Shown here: in pieces, positions 54,508-63,423 of the stretch
Position numbering within the stretch: the first letter of the stretch is position 1
How the letters are laid out: every line of letters begins with the position of its first letter
Assembly: GCA_035623255.1 (NCBI GenBank)
Contig: DASPTU010000054.1
Coordinates: 1-64,000, forward strand
DNA: 64,000 bases
Direction: 5' to 3'
From: JAFAGX01 sp035623255
Lineage (GTDB): Bacteria > Acidobacteriota > Terriglobia > Terriglobales > Acidobacteriaceae
The notes under the pieces: generated by a model
The model's database searches: none
Seen by the model: only the letters and a program-made list of their open reading frames with translations
Told to the model about the DNA's origin: nothing
Made by a program: the position numbers and the translations under genes

Positions 54508-55612
54508 ACGCATTGGCGAGATCAAGCGTGTTCAAAAGCACGGCAATCCTTTTCCTATCATAGGAAGCTCTTCTGCTGGAGCGGTTAATGGTTCTGTCCT
54601 TGCCGCGGGCAGCGACGATTTTGCCTCGGCGACTAGCGTTGTCGCGCGGCTTTGGTCAGATCTTAAACCCTCCGATGTTTTTCACTGTGACGTTTTATCG
54701 CAGGCCCATAATACCCTTACCTGGATACTGGATCTCTCGTTTGGTGGAATTCTCGGAGGAGGCAACGCGCGGTCCTTATTAGACGCAACTCCTTTGAGGC
54801 ACTTCCTCAACAAACACCTCAATTGCGATCGAATCGGCGACAACATTAGGCGAGGGCACCTCTACGCACTCGCCGTTTCCGCAACGAACTACAAGTCAGG
54901 GAAAAGTTATCTGTTTATTCAGGGGAAAAAGGGCCACCCAATGTGGAAGCGGGTGCGGCTGGTGACACTCGCAACAAAAATCACTGTTGACCACATTTGC
55001 GCGTCGGCTGCGATGCCTGTGATCTTCCAGCCTGTAAGACTGAGAATCCCAGGAGGATCAGCTCTTTTCGGCGATGGCTGTGTGCGCCTTGAACAACCTC
55101 TCAGTCCGGTCATCCGCCTGGGAGCAGAAAGGGTTTTCGCGATCGGTGTCCGCTGCGAAAATCTCGAACATCAAGAAGAAACCGCGGATGAGAGAGAGCC
55201 TTCGATAGCACAAGTTATGGGAGTTCTCTTTAATGTTATGTTCCTGGATCATCTTGCTACAGACATCGAGCACCTTGAGCGGTTGAATCGGCGGTTCAGC
55301 AACGGCCACATCATGCAATCTGGGATTGAAGGATATGAGAAGATCCGGCCGTTGACATCATTGGTGATGACGCCTTCGGTCGATTTGACACATTTGGCAG
55401 AACAACACCAGAGAGACATGCCTTATCTTATCCACTACTTTGTAAACAGTTTGGGACGAGATGCGGCTTCGTGTGCGGATCTGATGAGTTACTTGCTATT
55501 CGCCTCCAAGTACACGAGTGATCTCATCGAGATTGGTTACCATGACGCTAGCGATCGAATCGATGAGATCGAGAGTTTTCTCTATTCTTCTGATCGTATC
55601 CAGCCATCGTAG
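54437..55612 (+). CDS. patatin-like phospholipase
   Basis: 391 aa, GGGAG 5 bp before ATG. Oxyanion loop GGGARGAYQAG at ~11; nucleophile elbow GSSSAGAVNG (S in place of the usual first G of GxSxG); catalytic Asp in FGDGCV at ~215. The fold is that of patatin lipases that hydrolyse phospholipids or acyl lipids. No signal peptide, so cytoplasmic or delivered by another route. The DGC and SSSAG variants fit the family but may alter activity. Confidence 0.85.
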   Translation: MKNPIGLVMTGGGARGAYQAGILKRIGEIKRVQKHGNPFPIIGSSSAGAVNGSVLAAGSDDFASATSVVARLWSDLKPSDVFHCDVLSQAHNTLTWILDLSFGGILGGGNARSLLDATPLRHFLNKHLNCDRIGDNIRRGHLYALAVSATNYKSGKSYLFIQGKKGHPMWKRVRLVTLATKITVDHICASAAMPVIFQPVRLRIPGGSALFGDGCVRLEQPLSPVIRLGAERVFAIGVRCENLEHQEETADEREPSIAQVMGVLFNVMFLDHLATDIEHLERLNRRFSNGHIMQSGIEGYEKIRPLTSLVMTPSVDLTHLAEQHQRDMPYLIHYFVNSLGRDAASCADLMSYLLFASKYTSDLIEIGYHDASDRIDEIESFLYSSDRIQPS

Positions 55613-55863
55613 TCCAAGAAGCTGCTCCGAAACCAGGCCTAATACACTGTGCTTTCGGTATCCTGGCTGGCTGTTTAGGATTTCTGCGGACCACACGTTT
55701 CCGATATAGCCGTAAGACTTCTACCCCCACTGCGGTTCCGGTTCCCCAGAAATCCCGCTGCACTTCTGCTTGCCGCGAGTTCTGGCCGCTATCTCGGGTC
55801 GCATCCACCCCGATTGTGGCTGTTCTTGCACTACCGACCTCGGAAGCCAGGTTGCGTCGCAGC

Positions 55864-58800
55864 TTACGAAGCGACCGAAACCGAATGCGGGCCGCGTTCA
55901 CCTGGTTTGGCTGCGCCGGAGGCTTGCAGGCGCTCCTTCAGCAGTTGTTCCCCACGTGCGAACAGATCCTCCTTCCAAATCCTGCCGGCATCGACGTCGG
56001 CTAGGATCGAGCGCTGGGCCTGATATTCCCTGTTCTCAATGCCCGCCTTGCTCTGCAACATCCGCCACGCCTTGCGGCGCTCTACGCAGAAGAGCACCAG
56101 TTGCCGGGAAATCGCCCAGTAGTCCACATTACCGTTGGCTCCTTGAGTTTTGATGTAGACGCCAAAATCTGGGACGAAGGCTCGGTGCTGCGGGTTCAAG
56201 TATCGGCGATACACGACATCCTGCTGGGTCATGCGGACCAGCATGTTCTCCAGTGCGATCAGGTTGGCTGCGGTCTCCGTCTTGATCTTCTTGAGGTGAT
56301 TCCGGAATCGCGCTTCGGTGGTGCACCAATGGGCCACGGTGTAGCGATAAGGCTCGCCGCTGCCTTTGAACTTAGTTTCGTACCAATCAGCTTCGAGGGA
56401 GGGATTGCCCTTAAGATCGAGCGACTCCTTGTAGGTCTCTCCCAGGCGAGGGTTGAAAATGAACTCGGGCGCGCCGCGCGAATCGCGCACACGCTGGGCC
56501 TGAGTGAGCGCCATGTCGTCGCCTACACCGTGTTCGGGCTGGCACGTGGTAAAACACTGCAGAAACGCTGTGCCCCGATACTCCAATCCGTCTAGGATCG
56601 CGCGGTACAACTTCGGGGCATTGGCAATCGAGACTTGGGCGACGAAGGGCGACCCATGCCCGGCGAGGAAGGTCTCGGCGACCGTCTTCTTCTCCGTGCT
56701 CTTTCCTTGGGTCGCCACCCCGAACACGTTCATGTCGCTGCCACCGAGCATGGGCGTAGAGTCGGAATTTTGTCCACCGGTGTTGGAGTATAACTGGGTG
56801 TCGAGCATGAGGAGTTTGACGTTGGGACGGTTCTGTAGAATCACCTTCGAGGTATTCTGATATCCGATGTCGCCCATGCCACCGTCGCCGCCCACGGCCC
56901 ACACCTTAGGCAGCTCAAGCACTTCCTGGTCGGTCATCAAGGCGTCGCTGAAGTGGGTGAATTCGTAGTATTCGCGCGGGGTGATGACATCCTCTTCGCG
57001 CTGCAGCAGTGCATCGGCGATCCTCTCCGGAATGACAGAGCGCCTGGCATGATCCATGATGAAGCTTTCGCCAAAAAGCCAGGCAACTGTGACGCCATCC
57101 TGGAAGAGTGAGTTCATCCACGGATAGGGATGGGGATTATTCGGAGGCGTTGAGCCATAGACGGTGTTACAGCCGGTGTGCGCGGTCATGGCCATGACGC
57201 ACATGCCATTGGCCAAGCGGCCATCGATGGCCTGCAGATCCTTGTGATTAAAAGCCTCCTGCCGCATGACCGCCACGATGGCGTTCACCAACTCGTGGTC
57301 GGCGATGGAGCCATGCTGGGCGATGCGTGCCTTCGTGTCTTTTTCATCCTCACCGCCCAGCCCCATGAGCAAGTGAGCGACGGTTTGACGCAACAGTTCA
57401 TATTCCTCAGGGCTTCTCCCTTTGAGTGCGGCGAGTTTCTGGAGACCAACCTCTTCGAGCTTGGAAGCCTTCGCGCGGAGCCGATCGGCCTTGGCGTGGA
57501 AGAGGGGCCGCATGTAAGCCTCCGTGACAGAGGCAACCGCGTGGAGAATACTCTTCTCGCCGCAGCCGGCACAGGCGCCATCGCCGGAAACCAGCGCGTC
57601 GTAGGTGCTGCGAACCATCAGCATGTTCCGCAGAGTGGCGGTCTTGGAATCCTGCGGACGGGTTTGCTTGTAGAGACCCAGATATTTCTGCGACGTATCT
57701 GGCAGGAGACTTAGGAACGCGGTTCCAGTCTCGTGATCGGCGTTGACTAGTTCGGTTTCTGGCACCATCTTGAGGGCTTCGTGTTCACTGCAGGCGGATA
57801 CGCAGGCGGCGCATCCTTTGCACAGATCGGAGATGAAGATCGAGAAGATACCGCCTGCGCCGGGCGTTTTCCTCTCGGGAGTAGAAAAGATGGCGTTCAC
57901 CTTCTGGTAGGCCATGGGCACACGGTCGAGGATTTCGAAGAACTGGCGCTTGGCTTCGGAATGGAACCCATCGACCTCGTTCATGACCTGGCGGAGGATC
58001 TGAAGCAGCGGCGTCGGGGTATTCTTAGCGACGGCATCCCGCATCATTTGACGCGCGGACTTCTCGATCTCAGGCAATGACCGCAACATCTTCTCACGCT
58101 CGCCGGGATCGCGTACATAATGCGCAATGGCGTTGTGCAGAAGAGTCGCCACGTCTTGCGAACAGTTGGGCATCGCAGTGTCGGGGCAGATGGAGATACA
58201 GTCCATGCACTGCGTGCAGTTCTCGGGAATGAAAAGCGGCGTTTCCCGGCGTGCGACGTACTTTGAGGCCATGTCCCCGGTGCCCGCGGCCATGACGCCG
58301 AGCGACGCATATGGAGAAGACGGCTGGTGGTAGCCGAGCCCTGCACGGAACTCGGCGTTAAAAGTAGCGACCCGGGTTACGGGCGTGCGCGCCGGCTGGC
58401 CCAAGGGCACCGGAGTGGAGCGATATCCAACCTGACAGCCATCGCCATGACCGTCCACGACTGGCAACAGCGCCTCGCCGCGCAATGAGGATCGATCGGG
58501 TGCGTTGAGTTCCCCAATGCGGATCTCGCGGACGCGTTCAAAGCCTTGGGTCATAACCTCCATGTTGGAGTTCACGACGGCCTCGCCGAATCGGCCGAAC
58601 TTCTCCACATACTGTTTGCGAACGACCTTGTGGAACTGCTCCGCGGTGATGTGGAAATCGGAGAGAAGCGTAGAGACTGCGAAGAAGGCACCAAGGAACG
58701 CGTTGCCTTGCATGCGAAGTTGAAGGTCAGCACGATCGGTGGCCTTACGTGCGATCTCGAACCCTGGCAAGGTGAACACGTGAATTTTCTTGTCAATGAT

Positions 58801-60591
58801 CTGCCGACGCGCCCGAAGAGGTAGCTGCTCCCATGCCCGCTCGCCTTCTTCCTCCGACTCCCACACCAGGCTTCCGCCTTCAGATATACCGTCGAGCGGG
58901 TTGGTATGTGTGAACGCCTTCGGATCACAGCACAGCACAACGTTGACGTGCCGAAGATCGCAATTGACCCGAATCCGCTCCGGTGCTGCAACCATGAAAT
59001 AGGCAGTTGGGGCGCCCTTCTTTTCAGATCCGTACTTGGGATTGGCGCTGACGTGAATGATCTCTTTGGGGTTGCCCAGATCATCGACAACTTTGTCGCG
59101 CTCATAGAGGAGGTCGTTCAGATCGCCAATGATCGCGCCCAGGTTCTTGCCCGTCGTGATCGCTCCCCACCCACCGATGGAATGAAAGCGTACAGCTACG
59201 GCGCCGTCGGGCAACAAGGAGGGCGTTTCGTCAGACTTCACCTCGTAGGGGTGATCGATGCCCAGTACAAAGAACGAAGTTCCGTCGTTTGCTCGCTTGC
59301 CGTCCTTGCGAGCGCGGGCGCCGGTGACAAACTCGTATGCACCGAAGACGTGCTCCGGCCGGAAGTCCCGCGACCCCAAGCCGTAGATACCAGAGAAGAG
59401 CCGCGGCATTTGCTCAGGTGTGATCGCAGGTAGTCCGGCGACGCCAGGACGGCCATCGGTCCGCAAGGCTTTGTTGAGGGCGGTTCGTATGTCGCGCCCC
59501 ATCGGATTATCACCGGCCATCGGCTCGTCGGTGCGCTCGAGGACAATGATGTTCTTCTTGCCCGCGAGTGCTTTGACCACCGCTGCCTCTGGGAACGGAC
59601 GAATCACGTTGAGGTGAATGGAGCCGACCTTTGCGCCTCTGCGCACGCGCAGGTAATCCACCGCCGCTTCAATGTTCTCCGCGGCTGATCCAAGCGAGAC
59701 AAATAGCGTCTCGGCATCGTCAGTCTTGTACTGGGTGATCAAGCCGTAGTAGCGGCCGGTCAGTTTCCCGAAGTCTGTGTACGCGTCCTCCAGGAACTGC
59801 AGGATCGGCTCCGTGAAGTTGTTCCGGCGCGCCGCCACGCCTTGCATGTAGTGCTCCTGGTTCTGCACCGGTCCGAGGAGCACGGGATTGGTAAGATCGA
59901 TCATCGGCGGGACGCGGCGTCGCTTCGGCCCGAAGAGAATCCGCTGGCTCTCGGTTGGGCAATCGATCATATCGTCTGGCGCTCCGAGAAATTCACGGAT
60001 CAGTTCCGACTCGTGCTTATAAAAGGTCCGCTCCAGGTGCGAGGTGAGAAAGCCGTCCTGCACGTTCATGCCGGGCGTTAAACTCAGCTCCGTTACGCGG
60101 CGCAAGATGAGTGCCTGGTCGGCCGCTTGCTGCGCGTCTTTGCCGAACAGGATGATCCACCCCGTGTCGAGCGCGCCGTAGACATCGTCGTGCCCGCAGT
60201 GCACATTGAGCGCGTGCTTGGTCAGCGCCCGGGCAACGACCTCCAAGACCATCGTCGAACATTTACCCGGAGCGTGGTAGTACTGTTCCACTCCGTAGAG
60301 GATTCCCTGGCCGGACGTAAAGTTGACAACCCGCTTTCCGCACACCGAATGCGCAATAGCACCGCCCTGAGCCGCGTGTTCTCCTTCGGCTTCCACGGCC
60401 AGCGTATTACGGCCAAACACATTCAGGCGGCCCTCAGCGAAGGACTGCTGGTACAGTTCTCCCCCTTCCGTCGAGGGCGTGATCGGGTAGAACACCCCAG
60501 CATCCGCAATTCGCGTTTCGGTGTGGTAGGAAACGAGTTGGTTCCCGTTTGCAGTGACCCGTATTCCAGGAAAGCGAGGGGTGGCGATCAT
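55864..60591 (-). CDS. nifJ: large single-chain pyruvate:ferredoxin (flavodoxin) oxidoreductase
   Basis: 1575 aa, GGAGGG ~4 bp before ATG. Order: pyrimidine-binding domain I (YPITPSTEGGELYQQ), domain II, gamma-like domain III (RFHSIGGWGAITTGKNL), two 4Fe-4S motifs (CTQCMDCISIC and CKGCAACVSAC), then the TPP domain (CAGCGEKS, HTGCNTVYGSTPP, GGDGGMGDIGYQ, YSNTGGQNSDSTP). Compared with the usual ~1180-aa NifJ it is ~400 residues longer; part is a ~150-residue insertion between CAGCGE and TGCNTVYG. It converts pyruvate plus CoA to acetyl-CoA, CO2 and reduced ferredoxin. Confidence 0.93.
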   Translation of the reverse strand: MIATPRFPGIRVTANGNQLVSYHTETRIADAGVFYPITPSTEGGELYQQSFAEGRLNVFGRNTLAVEAEGEHAAQGGAIAHSVCGKRVVNFTSGQGILYGVEQYYHAPGKCSTMVLEVVARALTKHALNVHCGHDDVYGALDTGWIILFGKDAQQAADQALILRRVTELSLTPGMNVQDGFLTSHLERTFYKHESELIREFLGAPDDMIDCPTESQRILFGPKRRRVPPMIDLTNPVLLGPVQNQEHYMQGVAARRNNFTEPILQFLEDAYTDFGKLTGRYYGLITQYKTDDAETLFVSLGSAAENIEAAVDYLRVRRGAKVGSIHLNVIRPFPEAAVVKALAGKKNIIVLERTDEPMAGDNPMGRDIRTALNKALRTDGRPGVAGLPAITPEQMPRLFSGIYGLGSRDFRPEHVFGAYEFVTGARARKDGKRANDGTSFFVLGIDHPYEVKSDETPSLLPDGAVAVRFHSIGGWGAITTGKNLGAIIGDLNDLLYERDKVVDDLGNPKEIIHVSANPKYGSEKKGAPTAYFMVAAPERIRVNCDLRHVNVVLCCDPKAFTHTNPLDGISEGGSLVWESEEEGERAWEQLPLRARRQIIDKKIHVFTLPGFEIARKATDRADLQLRMQGNAFLGAFFAVSTLLSDFHITAEQFHKVVRKQYVEKFGRFGEAVVNSNMEVMTQGFERVREIRIGELNAPDRSSLRGEALLPVVDGHGDGCQVGYRSTPVPLGQPARTPVTRVATFNAEFRAGLGYHQPSSPYASLGVMAAGTGDMASKYVARRETPLFIPENCTQCMDCISICPDTAMPNCSQDVATLLHNAIAHYVRDPGEREKMLRSLPEIEKSARQMMRDAVAKNTPTPLLQILRQVMNEVDGFHSEAKRQFFEILDRVPMAYQKVNAIFSTPERKTPGAGGIFSIFISDLCKGCAACVSACSEHEALKMVPETELVNADHETGTAFLSLLPDTSQKYLGLYKQTRPQDSKTATLRNMLMVRSTYDALVSGDGACAGCGEKSILHAVASVTEAYMRPLFHAKADRLRAKASKLEEVGLQKLAALKGRSPEEYELLRQTVAHLLMGLGGEDEKDTKARIAQHGSIADHELVNAIVAVMRQEAFNHKDLQAIDGRLANGMCVMAMTAHTGCNTVYGSTPPNNPHPYPWMNSLFQDGVTVAWLFGESFIMDHARRSVIPERIADALLQREEDVITPREYYEFTHFSDALMTDQEVLELPKVWAVGGDGGMGDIGYQNTSKVILQNRPNVKLLMLDTQLYSNTGGQNSDSTPMLGGSDMNVFGVATQGKSTEKKTVAETFLAGHGSPFVAQVSIANAPKLYRAILDGLEYRGTAFLQCFTTCQPEHGVGDDMALTQAQRVRDSRGAPEFIFNPRLGETYKESLDLKGNPSLEADWYETKFKGSGEPYRYTVAHWCTTEARFRNHLKKIKTETAANLIALENMLVRMTQQDVVYRRYLNPQHRAFVPDFGVYIKTQGANGNVDYWAISRQLVLFCVERRKAWRMLQSKAGIENREYQAQRSILADVDAGRIWKEDLFARGEQLLKERLQASGAAKPGERGPHSVSVAS

Positions 60592-60640
60592 AAATCCCTC
60601 CGCGTAAGGACACCTCCAACTGAGGTGTGAGTAGGTTGTT

Positions 60641-60709
60641 TTCTCTGACTACAGTTTGTTTCGCGGTCTACTATAGCTCAGTGATGTGCACCACATGCTA
60701 TTGTGACGG
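60641..60709 (-). promoter_or_regulatory. shared ~70-bp promoter element, copy A (nifJ)
   Basis: Counterpart of 53891-53960 in the same orientation toward its gene, ~79% identical. Contains TCACAAT, the near-palindrome GTGGTGCACATCAC and a -10-like TATAGT; no good -35 box at 17 bp, suggesting activator dependence. It ends 49 bp before the nifJ ATG. Confidence 0.6.
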
Positions 60710-60983
60710 TCGGTTACGGGGCACATCGGGAGCCGTTGAGGTCACCGCACTGGGGAGTCTCAGATTTCCAGCAGTTTCGTCTTCGCCAAGCTGGGCTCGC
60801 CCAGCCCGACCAATTGGGCATATTGCAACTGGCGCTGGAGGCGGCCGAGCTTCTCCATAAGACGACCGCAATACGAATTCACCCCGCCATACCGCCTGAC
60901 AAGACGAACGCGTCACGACAGTCAATGGACGTGATCGGGTGAATCTCCCAAGCCGTCGCCCCCAAATCTTTGAGGTCAGTGCC

Positions 60984-61016
60984 GGGCGTCGCCGCGCTCG
61001 CGCCCGCTCTTTTTTT
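60984..61016 (+). terminator. rho-independent terminator-like hairpin
   Basis: GGGCG / CGCCC stem around a GC-rich loop, then GCTC and TTTTTTT. No annotated + strand gene lies upstream, so it would serve a relic gene or an unannotated transcript divergent from nifJ. Confidence 0.4.
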
Positions 61017-61195
61017 CGCTGGGGTGGAGTGATGTCTCTCGGACGACTCCCGGCCTGATTTGTTTCTAGCGCAATAATTTGAGCAAAGTCAGTGATGGCG
61101 CGTCTTAACATGTTGCCTGCATTTCGGCGGAATCGGCGGCGGACAAAGAAACCAATCACTGCGCGGAGAAGCATGCTGCGAGAGAATAAAACGAC

Positions 61196-61420
61196 ATGAG
61201 AGTGCGGGTAGAGTGCTACGCGGGGCGGACGGCGGAGGAACGGCCGGTTCGGTTTAGGCTGGATGAGTATGAGTACATGGTCGAGGAAGTGCTCGACCAA
61301 TGGTACGGGCCGGAGCATTTGTTCTTCAAAGTTCGCGCTGATGACGGCAAGATTTATATTCTGCGCCGTGACACCTCGGTTGCCGACGGGGAATGGGAGT
61401 TGGTGTCGTTTCGGGCATGA
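61196..61420 (+). CDS. small hypothetical protein
   Basis: 74 aa; VECYAGRTAEERPVRFRLDE, then EEVLDQWYGPEHLFFKVRAD, DGKIYILRRDTSVADGEWEL. A compact beta-rich domain that I recall as common and conserved in Acidobacteria, function unknown. Weak ribosome site (GAGA). Confidence 0.7.
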   Translation: MRVRVECYAGRTAEERPVRFRLDEYEYMVEEVLDQWYGPEHLFFKVRADDGKIYILRRDTSVADGEWELVSFRA

Positions 61421-61575
61421 ATCACGCCCGCCGTGGTTTGAACTGTTTCCCCCTCCAAACCAGACCAGGCGGCGGGCGGTTCGGCCAGTTGGCGCATTGG
61501 GATTTGTACAATCGTAGCAACTTGGTTTCCGCCCAAACAATTATCTCTGAGGGTTCGAAGCTTCTGGGCTTGAGA

Positions 61576-61842
61576 TTAGGCGGCGACCAGCCGCAGCGCT
61601 CGGAAGGCCCGCACTAGATGTTCTGCTTGCGCCCTCAGCATCGGCTCGTCGGCTTTCGGTATCGGGGCGATTCGGGCGTGTGCGGCAAAGTTCCGCTCGA
61701 TGAGCTCTTCCCAGGCTTCGGCGTCGACGATTCCGGCGCACTGCGCGCAGGCGTACCAGTTCAAGTCGCCTAGGTCGGTTCCGTACTCTTGGAACACTCG
61801 GGAAGTACCGCAAAAATCGCAGCATGACGGGGGGCGATCCAT
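61576..61842 (-). CDS. small Zn-ribbon protein
   Basis: 88 aa from ATG 61842, chosen for AGGAG ~8 bp upstream; the frame is open to 62004 without signals. MDRPPSCCDFCGTSRVFQEY and CAQCAGIVDAEAWEEL form CxxC pairs of a zinc ribbon, then a helical tail. Convergent with the gene at 61196. Function unknown. Confidence 0.65.
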   Translation of the reverse strand: MDRPPSCCDFCGTSRVFQEYGTDLGDLNWYACAQCAGIVDAEAWEELIERNFAAHARIAPIPKADEPMLRAQAEHLVRAFRALRLVAA

Positions 61843-61887
61843 GTGCTCACTCCTAACTCCTGCTACGGAAGGGGCTGGTAACTTTGG

Positions 61888-62657
61888 GTGACTGTGTACG
61901 GAAACGTACTCCGCATCGTGCGGAGGTTCAATGAGAACGGCCATCTTCGGGTTCGGGTCCCGAGCGACTCTCTGAGCAGCACCATCGTTGCCCGTCCAGG
62001 CCAACGGGCGCTTGAATGGCTAAGAACCATGTTTCAGCCACTGGAAATGCGCCCGGTTATCCCGTTAAAGGAAGTCGGGAAGCTGTGGCGCACTACGGAA
62101 CGAGAGATCATCGCGACCTGCAAGCACTATAGAATTCCGATCTACTCTGAACCGGTTTTCGGATACCTGATGTCATTCGATTCACTCAAACATATGCTCG
62201 TGCCCGAAGGAAATATCACAAACCCAAGCCGCTCGACCGGGCTGGATTCTTGCGTTTCTATCGTTCAGAGATCTGCCACGAACCTTGGAAGAGCCCTCCA
62301 CGTTATAGCGAGCGGCTCGAGATGGAGATCAATAGAATCGCCCGTCTTCCGCAGCCACACAGGACATTCCGCAGCATGGCCTTGATCGAAGCTTTCCAAG
62401 AAGCACGAACAGTAACGGAATGTATTCGCAATGAACGGCATATTTCCGAAGAAGTATCGAAATGTGAGAGGAGTATCGAAGAGCTACGGGCGAAAGTTTT
62501 AACCCAAGAATGGAGATCAAAGGCCCGGCGAGAGGCTGAAATGCAGAGCCGAAGAGGTGGGAGTCAGATGCAGTGGGCTAGCTCGTATTTCTTTTTGACT
62601 TCGTGGACGTTAAAAACTACCCCCAATCGAGTCCGCGTTCACCTGCGTAAACATTGA
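61888..62657 (+). pseudogene. hypothetical gene broken by a single frameshift
   Basis: Frame 1 from GTG/ATG ~61888 reads PVIPLKEVGKLWRTTEREI, then CKHYRIPIYSEPVFGYLM and KHMLVPEG. At ~62210 sense moves to another frame: YHKPKPLDRAGFLRFYRSEI, CHEPWKSPPRYSERLEMEIN and a charged helical tail to 62657. One extra A in the run GGAAATAT would restore one ~256-aa gene. Family not recognised; the N-terminal part could be HTH-like. Confidence 0.6.
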
Positions 62658-62760
62658 CGTTTCTTAGCGTGCAGATGGCTGTTATAAATGTGTAGTTTAC
62701 TAACAGCCACGATATCCCGCTACGCCACAGATGATCGAACACAGTTTATTCTTGGCAGAA

Positions 62761-63300
62761 TCAGACCATCGATGGTTGGGCAGGTTTCGATACGCTGCGT
62801 GAGCGAAAAAACAGCTGCGTCAATTTGGTCTCGCCAAGAACTCTTTGCAGCTCGCCGAATCCGAAGAAAGGAATGAGCAACACGAACAGGATCAGACTCA
62901 GAGTCAGAATTCCCTTCAAGGTGCCTCCGCCGAGGTCAGCAATACTCTCGGAGAAGGACTTTCCATGATAGGAACCTACGGCCGTGTCTTCCAGAATTTT
63001 GCAACCAGCCAGCACGATGGAAAATAAGGCAGACTTCAAAAGAGTCGGGTAGATGAGCGGCGCGTCCTCGGCTGTATCGCCCAGGTGGAGGGCTCGGGCA
63101 ATAAGTACGAACTTTCCCAACACTAGCGCATTGATGAATGCGATACCGTGCGCCAGGTAACTGATGTGCTCCTCGTCCAGAATCACGGACTTGTAAAGAA
63201 GAAAAAGTCCAAAAATCAGCCAAAGGTAAAGCGCTATGACGATGAATTCCTTGAATTCATGGTAGGCTTTCTCCTTCAGCGCTTTACTTGTTGTGCCCAC
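62761..63300 (-). CDS. multi-spanning membrane protein of unknown function
   Basis: 179 aa with about four hydrophobic helices (VIALYLWLIFGLFLLYKSVI, GIAFINALVLGKFVLIARAL, LLKSALFSIVLAGCKIL, LTLSLILFVLLIPFFGFGEL). Conserved-looking loops (HLGDTAEDAPLIYPTLLKS). I recall it as a widespread uncharacterised family. Stands alone. Confidence 0.7.
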   Translation of the reverse strand: MGTTSKALKEKAYHEFKEFIVIALYLWLIFGLFLLYKSVILDEEHISYLAHGIAFINALVLGKFVLIARALHLGDTAEDAPLIYPTLLKSALFSIVLAGCKILEDTAVGSYHGKSFSESIADLGGGTLKGILTLSLILFVLLIPFFGFGELQRVLGETKLTQLFFRSRSVSKPAQPSMV

Positions 63301-63423
63301 GTCATCTTCTCCGTATCGACACCAGCAATCGAAGAAAAGGTTCGTTCTGATTCGTCACGTGATTTCGCAACGTTCTGACAGGTTGGCAGACAGTTCGTCA
63401 ACTCGCTTCAGTAGCACGACGTG

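Larger units (their letters stand above)
60592..61195. other. 604-bp intergenic region with promoter element and an orphan terminator
   Basis: Holds the nifJ promoter element (60641-60709, minus). On the + strand a frame reading GILQLALEAAELLHKTTAIR near 60820-60880 looks protein-like but has no start signals and may be a relic. GGGCG (60984-60988) pairs with CGCCC (61001-61005), followed by GCTC and seven Ts (61010-61016). No other gene seen. Confidence 0.4.

Noticed and set aside
55548..55901. 117-codon minus-strand frame between patatin and PFOR
   Set aside because: Overlaps both gene ends, no recognisable domain; most likely a shadow frame.
60698..61540. 280-codon minus-strand frame
   Set aside because: Arg/Pro-rich with no domain character, overlaps a well-supported + strand gene at 61196-61420 and the nifJ promoter region.
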